From CAMBDR01 sp046597185 (GTDB taxonomy: Bacteria > Pseudomonadota > Gammaproteobacteria > Burkholderiales > Burkholderiaceae_D): a stretch of 5,429 bases of DNA. Shown here in pieces: positions 1 through 5,429 of the stretch. The position numbers and the translations under genes are program-made. The notes under the pieces are model-generated. The model was not told the origin of the DNA. It made no database searches and worked only from the letters and a program-made list of their open reading frames with translations. Each line of letters begins with the position of its first letter. Positions within the stretch are counted from its first letter, which is position 1. The DNA lies in assembly GCA_046597185.1 (NCBI GenBank), contig JBKJLF010000543.1, positions 1-5,429 on the forward strand. The letters are read 5' to 3'.

Positions 1-234
1 CAGTGCAAAAAAACCAAACAAGCCCGCCAACAAGGTGGCAAACAAGGTGCGTGGGTCGGCTTTGGATTCAAAGGCTTCCGGCAAGGCGTGCAAAAACGTG
101 GTCGAGAGCATGATGCCAACCGACAGGCTGACCATGCGCTCCACCACTTTGGATAGCACCGAAAATGAAAAAATCGCGGCAGCCGTGATGCTCACCACGC
201 CCCCCACCATGGTCGCCAGCAAGATCGAAAACAA
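1..234 (-). CDS. ZIP-family divalent metal transporter, N-terminal part (3' end outside window)
   Basis: Inner-membrane transporter of the ZIP family, whose members usually bring Zn2+, Fe2+ or related divalent metals into the cytoplasm; the substrate cannot be told from this part. Reading the minus strand from 234 gives 78 uninterrupted codons to the window edge. Three hydrophobic segments are visible: about residues 2-22 (FSILLATMVGGVVSITAAAI), about 33-48, and about 62-78 ending LAGLFGFFAL. The second holds TTFLHALPEAFES, the LHxLPEA signature of ZIP proteins, and LLAGLFGFF is also typical. The metal-site helices TM4 and TM5 lie beyond the edge. No in-frame ATG or GTG exists between the upstream stop (280-282) and the first membrane segment. 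The start given here is TTG at 234-232. ATT at 246-244, four bases after a GAGGA at 255-251, would give an N-terminus MSSTLFSILLAT and is a serious alternative. The gene follows the hydrolase gene on the same strand and may share its transcript. Family call is firm; the start is not. Confidence 0.85.
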   Translation of the reverse strand, partial: MFSILLATMVGGVVSITAAAIFSFSVLSKVVERMVSLSVGIMLSTTFLHALPEAFESKADPRTLFATLLAGLFGFFAL

Positions 235-250
235 TGTTGAACTAATTTGA

Positions 251-255
251 TCCTC
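251..255 (-). promoter_or_regulatory. possible ribosome binding site of the ZIP gene
   Basis: GAGGA on the minus strand is the best Shine-Dalgarno match ahead of the ZIP gene. It sits 4 bases before an in-frame ATT (246-244) but 16 bases before the in-frame TTG (234-232), which is too far for normal use. The site therefore favours initiation at the rare ATT codon, unless TTG is used with a poor site. Confidence 0.35.
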
Positions 256-319
256 GCAAAATAAGCCTTCGTTCCGCCTTCAACGCCATCTTCAGCACCA
301 GCTTTTGTGTAAGTCTCAA

Positions 320-1204
320 CTACACCACACCATGCGCTTTGAACCAGGCCAGGCAACGACTCCAACCCTCTTTCGCATCCGCTTCCACATAACTGGGGCG
401 GTAATCAGCATGAAATGCGTGGCCAGAATTGGGAAAGATCACAAACTCGGATTTGCTCGCGCCAGTTGCCAGCGCCGCTTTCATTTTTTCAACCGATTCA
501 AGCGCAATACCGGTATCCTTGGCACCGTATAAACCCAATACCGCACCTTTTAATTTGGGCGCAATATCAACCGGGTATTGCGTTTGCAACTCGTTTTTAT
601 CACCCACCAAGCGACCATACCAGACCACACCGGCTTTCACCCCTGGGTTATGGCTTGCATACAACCAGGTAATACGCCCGCCCCAACAAAACCCGGTAAT
701 ACCCAGCTTTTCGGTATTGCCACCATTGGCTTTGGCCCAGGCGACACAGGCGTCGATATCTTCCATAACTTGGGCATCGGGCACTTTGGAGACCACGTTT
801 TTAATCAATTCTGCTGTCGAAGGCTGGTTGGCGGCATCACCCTGGCGCACAAACAGCTCCGGGGCCAAGGCCAAATAACCTTGCTTGGCAAAACGGCGCG
901 CCACATCGGCAATGTGTTCGTGTACGCCAAAAATCTCGGATACCACAATCACCACCGGCAAATTGCTTTTGCCTTCGGGCATAGCGCGGTAGACCGGGAC
1001 TTTTTGCCCCTTCACGGTGAGGGTGATTTCACCGGCACTCAAACCGGCCTGATCGGTCTTGACCACGTTTTGCGCAACCACCGGCAGCGCCGCTGCGGCA
1101 AACCCCACACCCATGGCAGTTTGCAAGAAAGCGCGGCGATCACTGCCGTCGGATTCAGGATCACGGTTGACCAAACTATTAAAGTCTTGCATCAAGTCTT
1201 GCAT
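320..1204 (-). CDS. Tat-exported dienelactone hydrolase family protein
   Basis: An alpha/beta hydrolase of the dienelactone hydrolase (DLH) family, 294 residues. The type enzyme opens the lactone ring of dienelactone in chloroaromatic degradation, but many family members act on other esters or lactones, so the substrate is unknown. The N-terminus reads SDRRAFLQT (Arg23-Arg24), then a hydrophobic alanine-rich stretch to LPVVAQN: a twin-arginine signal peptide, probably cleaved after about residue 44, giving a folded periplasmic enzyme. The mature part has all DLH landmarks: SEIFG (Glu90), the nucleophile elbow GFCWGG (Cys173), Asp230 in YGAKDTG and His262 in SGHAFH, so the Cys-Asp-His triad is intact. 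The reading frame is open to an ATG at 1225, but the ATG at 1204 has GGAGA six bases upstream and gives a normal Tat n-region, so I chose it. A further ATG at 1192 arises from a 12-base duplication. The ZIP gene follows after about 75-85 bp. No aromatic-degradation genes are nearby. Confidence 0.93.
   Translation of the reverse strand: MQDLMQDFNSLVNRDPESDGSDRRAFLQTAMGVGFAAAALPVVAQNVVKTDQAGLSAGEITLTVKGQKVPVYRAMPEGKSNLPVVIVVSEIFGVHEHIADVARRFAKQGYLALAPELFVRQGDAANQPSTAELIKNVVSKVPDAQVMEDIDACVAWAKANGGNTEKLGITGFCWGGRITWLYASHNPGVKAGVVWYGRLVGDKNELQTQYPVDIAPKLKGAVLGLYGAKDTGIALESVEKMKAALATGASKSEFVIFPNSGHAFHADYRPSYVEADAKEGWSRCLAWFKAHGVV
1182..1204. repeat. 11-bp direct repeat at the start codon of the hydrolase
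   Basis: AAGTCTTGCAT occurs at 1182-1192 and again at 1194-1204 (plus strand), one base apart, so the period is 12 bases. On the coding strand this yields MQDL followed by MQDF, giving two in-frame ATG codons at 1204 and 1192. It looks like a small in-frame tandem duplication. Only the upstream copy has a Shine-Dalgarno sequence at normal distance. Confidence 0.75.
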
Positions 1205-1210
1205 AACAAT

Positions 1211-1215
1211 TCTCC
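1211..1215 (-). promoter_or_regulatory. ribosome binding site of the hydrolase gene
   Basis: GGAGA on the minus strand lies six bases before the ATG at 1204, and is part of a purine-rich GGATGGAGA. It decides the start: the upstream ATG at 1225 has no comparable site and would add seven residues (MNGWRIV) encoded by the Shine-Dalgarno region itself. Confidence 0.7.
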
Positions 1216-1221
1216 ATCCAT

Positions 1222-1235
1222 TCAAGTCGTCAAGT
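1222..1235. repeat. short direct repeat in the hydrolase leader (possible operator)
   Basis: TCAAGT-CG-TCAAGT on the plus strand (ACTTGACGACTTGA on the coding strand) is a perfect 6-bp direct repeat with a 2-bp spacer, so an 8-bp period. It lies just upstream of the hydrolase ribosome binding site and downstream of the possible -10 element. This could be a half-site pair for a regulator, but so short a repeat can also occur by chance. Confidence 0.3.
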
Positions 1236-1258
1236 AGAATTACCCATAAGAGGCAACA

Positions 1259-1264
1259 ATTGTA
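1259..1264 (-). promoter_or_regulatory. possible -10 promoter element for the hydrolase gene
   Basis: TACAAT on the minus strand differs from the sigma-70 consensus TATAAT at one base, and would place the transcription start near 1250 with a leader of about 45-50 nt. The -35 region is poor: with an 18-bp spacer the hexamer is TTCATC, three matches to TTGACA. No extended -10 TG is present. The remaining sequence of the 1205-1393 gap shows no better promoter, so this is only a candidate. Confidence 0.35.
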
Positions 1265-1393
1265 TCTGAATAATGGCGATGCGATGAAAACCTGACGATT
1301 TCAATCTGCGCGCTATAGTTTCCGGCACGGGTTTCCCGCCCAACCGATTCGTCATATCTGAAAATCAGGATTGCATTTTGGCATTTTCAACAA

Positions 1394-4216
1394 TTAACTT
1401 TCTACGATGGGGGCAGTCAAGGGTAGATCGAGGGTAAATACCGTGCCCTGGCCTAATTTACTGCTCGCTGTAAGTTGCCCGTTGAGCAAAGAAGTGACGA
1501 TATTAAAACTGATCGACAAGCCCAAACCACTGCCGCCCTGGCCTATTTTGGTAGTGAAAAACGGGTCGAAAATACGCTGCAGATTTGCCTCGCTAATGCC
1601 AACGCCATTGTCACGAAATTGAATCCGCACCCGCCCACTCACATCCGTTTGCGCCGTCACGGACATATGGCCGTCGGCGCGCCCGTCAAAAGCATGTAAC
1701 AGTGCATTATTCACAAAATTACCCAACACCTGGCCGAAGGGGCCAGGGTAGCTATTCATGGAAATACCTTCGGGTATGTGCAATTGAATCGTATGGCCAC
1801 CAAGCCGGATACGGTTCATCATGGTGGCAATGACTTCATGGGTGGTTTGCTGTAAATCAAACAGCCTGCGCTGCGCTGTGGTGCGATCCACCGCCACTTG
1901 TTTAAAACTATTGACCAAATCGGCAGCACTGCTTAAACCCCGCAAGATTAATACCGACATATCACGCGTATCATCCAAAAATGTTCGCAGGTCTGACAGC
2001 GACAAGTTTTTTTGATTCATTTTCTGATCAACGTCCATGGTTTGTCGCTGCAAGACATCAGCCAACATCAAACAATTGCCGATCGGCGTATTGAGTTCAT
2101 GCGCCACCCCGGCCACCAAGGAACCCAGTGCCGCCAATTTTTCACGCGCCACCAGTTGGGTTTGCGCCTGTTGCAATTGCTGATAGGCTTGGGCATTATC
2201 CAGTGCAATGGCACCATAGGCGCACAGGGTACGGAAAATTAAACGCTCACGTTCGGCGTAGGCATTCACCTGGCTTGACTGTATCGTCATCACGCCCAAT
2301 AAGCGCTCGCCCAAGAGCAGTGGCGCATACAGTTTGCTCGGGCAATGCAGGGTCCCTGGTACTAAATTGTGCAGTAATTCATCTTTTGGAAAATTCAGGA
2401 CAATCTCGTTGCGCTCACGGGCGCAACGCGCGCTGTAGGCGCTGGGGTCATCAATCCGGATATCGGGCACACTGATGATGACGCCCTGCTCGACCGCAAA
2501 GGCACCACGCAAAGTGATTTGATCTGGCAAAACCAAATAAATAGCCAAAGCACCGGCATTGAGCAAACCATGCACATGGCCGTTGAGCGCCTCAAACACG
2601 GCCTGTGCCTCCAGGTGGGCGGTAATTTCACGCCCAATCGCGCTTAAGCGTTCCAGAGTGATGGTGGTGCGTTGCAATACTTCGGCGCGGCGCGCTTCGG
2701 AAGCCGCCAATTGCTGGTGATATTCGCCTTCGGCCTGGGCATTTTCGGTTTGGTGCCGCACTTGCATTGCAATCGCGCGGTTGGTGGCGTCCTGACTATG
2801 GGTGGTTTCGCGGGCACTGATGGCACGCAGGGAAATCGCATACGCCTGCTCATAATCACCTGCTTGCGCATATTCGCGCGCGAGGGCATCGAGCAAATCA
2901 CCCGGCATAATATAGCCTTCAATACTGCTGGCCACTTGCATGGCTTGCAGCAGGTAGTGCAAGGTGCGGCTCGCAACAGAAATCGTTGATTTGGTGGAAT
3001 CCATACCCAGCAGGGGAAAACGTCGATGAATATCGATCAAAACACGAAACGCCGCCATTTGTAAAATCGCATCATGATGCGCTTTGGCCATGGCCATGGC
3101 TTCGTTGGCCGCCTTCAAGGCCGCATCGGCCTTGCCTAAAAACGACAAAGCGTGCGCCTGGCCACGCAGCGAATCAATTTGAAAATCGATCTGACCCAAG
3201 GCATTGGCCCGTTGTTGCAGCAAACGAAAAGTATCCAACGCATCGGCATAGCGGCCCTGATCGAGTTGCAAATCAGCAAGATAATTCAGACAAATCGCAT
3301 ACGAGCGCGAACCTGCCAGCGGGGCCATTTTATTTAATGCTTCATCGAGCATCTCTTGCGCGGCATCAAGTTGCCCCAGCAAGCGCAGGGTTTCGCCCGT
3401 TTGCATCAGGGCAATGCCAATCCTTGGCACCCAAGCCCCGGCTCTCGCCAGATCAAGGCCGCGCTGCATCCATTCCAGCGCAGAATGGTGGTCATTGAGA
3501 TTGCTGAATGAATTGCCAATATTGGTCATGGTGCTCATGGCCAGGCGAATTTGCCCGGTTTGCAGTGCCAAATCCTGGGCGCGAATAAAATGGGCAATCG
3601 CATAGGCATAATCGCCACGCTGCACCGCCACAAAGCTAACAAATTCGGCAATAAAACTGAGTAATGCCGGATGTTGTCCGGCTTGATCGGGATCGAAGCG
3701 ATTGCCCCAGCGCTCTTGAGCCAGATTAAAGTCGTTGAGCGAATCGAGCCGGGCCTGGCAAACCAGCGCCATATCGACGCGCAAACTGTCTTGCGCCAAA
3801 CGCCCCGCCTGGGCAACGAGCAATAATTCTTCGCGCAAGCGCTCCATATTGCCACGGTCAAGTTCAATGGCGGACATTAACCAATGAACATCACTCACCC
3901 CTTCCGGGCAAGCATGTCTGGTAAAGATCTCCAACGCCTGTTGCGCCATTATCTGCGCCTGCGCCAAATCACCGCGCAACCATTTTGTTTCAGCCCAGAT
4001 CAATTGTAAGCGTGCCAAGCCGATACAGCCATCCTCCTTGGCTGACGCCGGTAATAAATCCATGGCCTGATCCGCCAACACCAGGGCGCGATTGGTATCA
4101 CGCTGGCGTAAATGCCAGGCAAGCTCGATTAATTGCTGCAAGCGTGCCTCGCCCTGACTTGTGAGCAAAGCCAATTCGAGTCGCGCCACCTCGTCAATTA
4201 ATACAAATATCTCCAT
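1394..4216 (-). CDS. cytosolic TPR-GAF sensor histidine kinase (kinase B)
   Basis: A complete 940-residue sensor kinase that should autophosphorylate on histidine and pass the phosphate to a response regulator not seen here. Residues about 24-475 form about ten degenerate TPR-like helical repeats, for example around 183-221 (VQRGDYAYAIAHF), 304-341 (LDQGRYADALDTF) and 437-474 (AQAGDYEQAYAIS). A charged coiled coil follows (about 480-540), then a GAF domain (about 550-675, ending YGAIALDNAQAY) and a linker coil. HisKA has GVAHELNTPIGN with His706; the ELNT after it fits the E-x-x-T phosphatase motif. SFKQVAVDRTTAQRR follows the second helix. HATPase_c has the N box (Asn833, 836, 837), G1 RDNGVGI (Asp869), F box FDPFF (883-887) and G2 GGSGLGLS (894-901), all intact. 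There is no signal peptide, membrane segment or receiver domain, so it is likely soluble. The frame is open to 4390, but that extension overlaps kinase A and does not look like TPR. I chose the ATG at 4216, though its AGGA is 15 bases away. Confidence 0.93.
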   Translation of the reverse strand: MEIFVLIDEVARLELALLTSQGEARLQQLIELAWHLRQRDTNRALVLADQAMDLLPASAKEDGCIGLARLQLIWAETKWLRGDLAQAQIMAQQALEIFTRHACPEGVSDVHWLMSAIELDRGNMERLREELLLVAQAGRLAQDSLRVDMALVCQARLDSLNDFNLAQERWGNRFDPDQAGQHPALLSFIAEFVSFVAVQRGDYAYAIAHFIRAQDLALQTGQIRLAMSTMTNIGNSFSNLNDHHSALEWMQRGLDLARAGAWVPRIGIALMQTGETLRLLGQLDAAQEMLDEALNKMAPLAGSRSYAICLNYLADLQLDQGRYADALDTFRLLQQRANALGQIDFQIDSLRGQAHALSFLGKADAALKAANEAMAMAKAHHDAILQMAAFRVLIDIHRRFPLLGMDSTKSTISVASRTLHYLLQAMQVASSIEGYIMPGDLLDALAREYAQAGDYEQAYAISLRAISARETTHSQDATNRAIAMQVRHQTENAQAEGEYHQQLAASEARRAEVLQRTTITLERLSAIGREITAHLEAQAVFEALNGHVHGLLNAGALAIYLVLPDQITLRGAFAVEQGVIISVPDIRIDDPSAYSARCARERNEIVLNFPKDELLHNLVPGTLHCPSKLYAPLLLGERLLGVMTIQSSQVNAYAERERLIFRTLCAYGAIALDNAQAYQQLQQAQTQLVAREKLAALGSLVAGVAHELNTPIGNCLMLADVLQRQTMDVDQKMNQKNLSLSDLRTFLDDTRDMSVLILRGLSSAADLVNSFKQVAVDRTTAQRRLFDLQQTTHEVIATMMNRIRLGGHTIQLHIPEGISMNSYPGPFGQVLGNFVNNALLHAFDGRADGHMSVTAQTDVSGRVRIQFRDNGVGISEANLQRIFDPFFTTKIGQGGSGLGLSISFNIVTSLLNGQLTASSKLGQGTVFTLDLPLTAPIVES

Positions 4217-4227
4217 CAAACGACCAA

Positions 4228-4238
4228 TTTTTCCTTTT
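4228..4238 (-). promoter_or_regulatory. weak ribosome binding site candidate for kinase B
   Basis: AAAAGGAAAAA on the minus strand contains the only Shine-Dalgarno-like core (AGGA, 4235-4232) ahead of the ATG at 4216. The spacing of 15 bases is longer than usual; an in-frame TTG directly before the ATG would have 12. Translation of kinase B may therefore be weak, or coupled loosely to kinase A, which stops 58 bases upstream. Confidence 0.3.
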
Positions 4239-4256
4239 GAACCAACCCATCCGGTA

Positions 4257-4274
4257 TTTGCCAAATTTGCCAAA
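4257..4274. repeat. tandem pair of palindromic 9-mers between the two kinase genes
   Basis: TTTGCCAAA occurs twice back to back (4257-4265 and 4266-4274, plus strand), without a mismatch. Each 9-mer is an inverted repeat of TTTG and CAAA about one central base. The pair starts at the very base after the TAG stop of kinase A (4275-4277) and lies about 40 bases before the kinase B start. It could be an operator or a transcript structure element; no U-run follows, so it is not a classic terminator. Function is unknown. Confidence 0.6.
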
Positions 4275-5429
4275 CTACTTCTCTTGCGCCTGCAAAGGCA
4301 GATCAAGGATAAACAGTGTACCCTCGTCCGGCCAACTCTGTGCCACAATTTGCCCTTCCAACAATGAAGTGACGATATTATAGCTGACACTTAAGCCCAG
4401 TCCATTGCCGCCCTGCCCCATCTTGGTGGTAAAGAAGGGTTCGAAGATGCGCGCCAGGTGCGCACTCGAAATGCCACGACCATTATCACGAAATTGAATT
4501 TGTACATACGCAGTGCCACGCAAATGCGCCGACAAAGCCATATGACCTGCCTCTTCCCCTTCAAACCCATGCAACATGGCATTATTGATTAAATTCCCCA
4601 ACACTTGCCCTAATGCGCCGGGGTAACTGGTCATCACAATTTGGGGTTCGATATCCAAACCCACGGTATGCCCGCCCAATTTAATTTTACTCATCATGGT
4701 TTCCAGCAATTCTTCACACATTTGCTGTAAATTAAACTCGCGCCGTTGCGCCGTGGCGCGGTCAACCGCCACTTGTTTAAAGCTACTCACCAATTTTGCG
4801 GCGCTGGCCAGCCCCCGCATAATCAGATTCGATGCATCCTGGGCGTCGGTCAAATAGGCGAGTAAATCGCTTTGCCGCATGGTTTGCCCACGCGCCAACA
4901 CATCCAGCGCGTCGGTACGCTCCTGCAGGGCACTGACCATCATGATGCTATTGCCAATAGGCGTATTCAATTCATGCGCCACACCCGCCACCAACGCACC
5001 GAGCGCCGCCATTTTTTCATGCTCAACCAATTGCGCCTGGGTTTTTTGTAATTGATCGTAGGCGTGGGCGTTATCCAAAGCAATTGCGCCATATGAACAC
5101 AGCGAGCGGAAAATCAATTGCTCGCGTGCATCATAAGCACGGGTGACGCGCGCTTGAACCGTCATCACCCCCAGCAAGCGCAAACCGATCAGCAACGGGG
5201 CGAATAACAAACTACAATTGGCTTGTGTGCCGGGGAGCAAATTGCGCACTTCACGATTGGCTTCATATTCCAGCAACACGACGCGCCGCTCGCGCGCGCA
5301 TAAGGCGCTGGTAGCGTCGGGGTCATTAAAATCAACCCGATCAAAGCCTATATTTTGCCCGCGCTCCATGCCAAACGCCAGTTCCATGGCGTCGCCCTCC
5401 GGGACGGTCAAATAAATGCCGAAGGAATC
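4275..5429 (-). CDS. TPR-GAF-type sensor histidine kinase (kinase A), C-terminal part (5' end outside window)
   Basis: Paralogue of kinase B, entering from the right edge; 384 residues are visible and the frame is open to the last base, so the start lies outside. Residues 1-7 (DSFGIYL) already align with the middle of the GAF domain of kinase B (ALAIYLV), so the TTG at 5411 is not a start. The visible part holds the rest of GAF (APLLIGLRLLGVMTVQ, YGAIALDNAHAY), a linker coil, and HisKA with GVAHELNTPIGN (His152) and SFKQVAVDRATAQRR. HATPase_c follows with the N box (Asn279, 282, 283), G1 RDNGRGI (Asp315), F box FEPFF (329-333) and G2 GGNGLGLS (340-347). All catalytic boxes are intact, so it should be an active kinase; ELNT next to His152 would also allow phosphatase activity. 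I judge identity to kinase B at a little over half by eye, with almost no gaps. Whether it too has N-terminal TPRs is an inference from the paralogue. It ends in QAQEK with no receiver domain and is followed 58 bases later by kinase B. Confidence 0.9.
   Translation of the reverse strand, partial: DSFGIYLTVPEGDAMELAFGMERGQNIGFDRVDFNDPDATSALCARERRVVLLEYEANREVRNLLPGTQANCSLLFAPLLIGLRLLGVMTVQARVTRAYDAREQLIFRSLCSYGAIALDNAHAYDQLQKTQAQLVEHEKMAALGALVAGVAHELNTPIGNSIMMVSALQERTDALDVLARGQTMRQSDLLAYLTDAQDASNLIMRGLASAAKLVSSFKQVAVDRATAQRREFNLQQMCEELLETMMSKIKLGGHTVGLDIEPQIVMTSYPGALGQVLGNLINNAMLHGFEGEEAGHMALSAHLRGTAYVQIQFRDNGRGISSAHLARIFEPFFTTKMGQGGNGLGLSVSYNIVTSLLEGQIVAQSWPDEGTLFILDLPLQAQEK

Noticed and set aside
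7..13. A7 run in the ZIP gene as a possible frameshift site
   Set aside because: The frame reads through it to GFFAL, matching the family, so there is no sign of a break.
235..319. Terminator between the hydrolase and the ZIP gene
   Set aside because: I found no stable stem followed by a T-run; the GC-rich stretch around 270-300 does not pair well with itself.
578..1237. Plus-strand open frame of 219 codons across the hydrolase gene
   Set aside because: It is antisense to a gene with intact catalytic motifs, has no recognisable domain and a composition (many His, Gly, Thr) typical of a shadow frame.
1325..1345. Possible terminator hairpin after kinase B (CGGG-AAA-CCCG on the minus strand)
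   Set aside because: The stem has only four base pairs, no U-run follows, and it lies about 50 bases past the stop codon. Too weak to call.
1366..1387. Repeated GCATTTT near the end of kinase B (plus strand)
   Set aside because: Only a 7-bp AT-rich repeat beside the stop codon, expected by chance.
2644..2976. Minus-strand open frame of 110 codons inside kinase B
   Set aside because: Cys-, Pro- and Arg-rich translation in another frame of a well-supported kinase; no start context and no recognisable domain.
5409..5411. TTG as the start codon of kinase A, giving a 378-residue protein
   Set aside because: The frame continues to the window edge and the six codons before it (DSFGIY) match the GAF domain of the paralogue, so the gene is truncated by the window.

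Overview
The window carries four genes, all read from the minus strand, so transcription runs from high to low coordinates. Base composition is moderate (about half GC). The proteins resemble those of beta-proteobacteria: a Tat-exported dienelactone hydrolase, a ZIP transporter with the LHALPEA and LLAGLFGFF signatures, and soluble TPR-GAF histidine kinases with the SFKQVAVDR motif. My best guess is a Burkholderiales member, possibly Oxalobacteraceae (Undibacterium-like). This rests on protein flavour only, with no marker gene present.

Layout in order of transcription. (1) 5429-4275: the C-terminal part of a sensor histidine kinase (kinase A: end of GAF, HisKA, HATPase_c), whose start lies outside the window. 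(2) 4274-4217: a short gap that opens with a perfect tandem 9-bp repeat directly after the stop codon of A. (3) 4216-1394: a complete 940-residue kinase (kinase B: about ten TPR-like repeats, coiled coil, GAF, HisKA, HATPase_c), clearly a paralogue of A. (4) 1393-1205: an intergenic region of about 190 bp with a possible -10 element and a small direct repeat upstream of the next gene. (5) 1204-320: a dienelactone hydrolase family protein with a twin-arginine signal peptide and an intact Cys-Asp-His triad. (6) 234 (or 246) to 1: the N-terminal part of a ZIP-family metal transporter that runs off the left edge and has no ATG start.

The two kinases are probably one transcription unit born from an old tandem duplication. 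Neither has a membrane segment or a receiver domain in the part seen, and no response regulator gene lies in the window, so their output is unknown. The hydrolase and the ZIP transporter may be co-transcribed (about 75-85 bp apart), but nothing in the sequence ties them functionally to the kinases. I see no RNA gene, CRISPR array, insertion sequence or phage gene. The most notable points are the duplicated cytosolic TPR-GAF kinase pair, the concentrated divergence in the HisKA hairpin tip, the tandem palindromic 9-mers between the kinases, and the non-ATG start of the ZIP gene.
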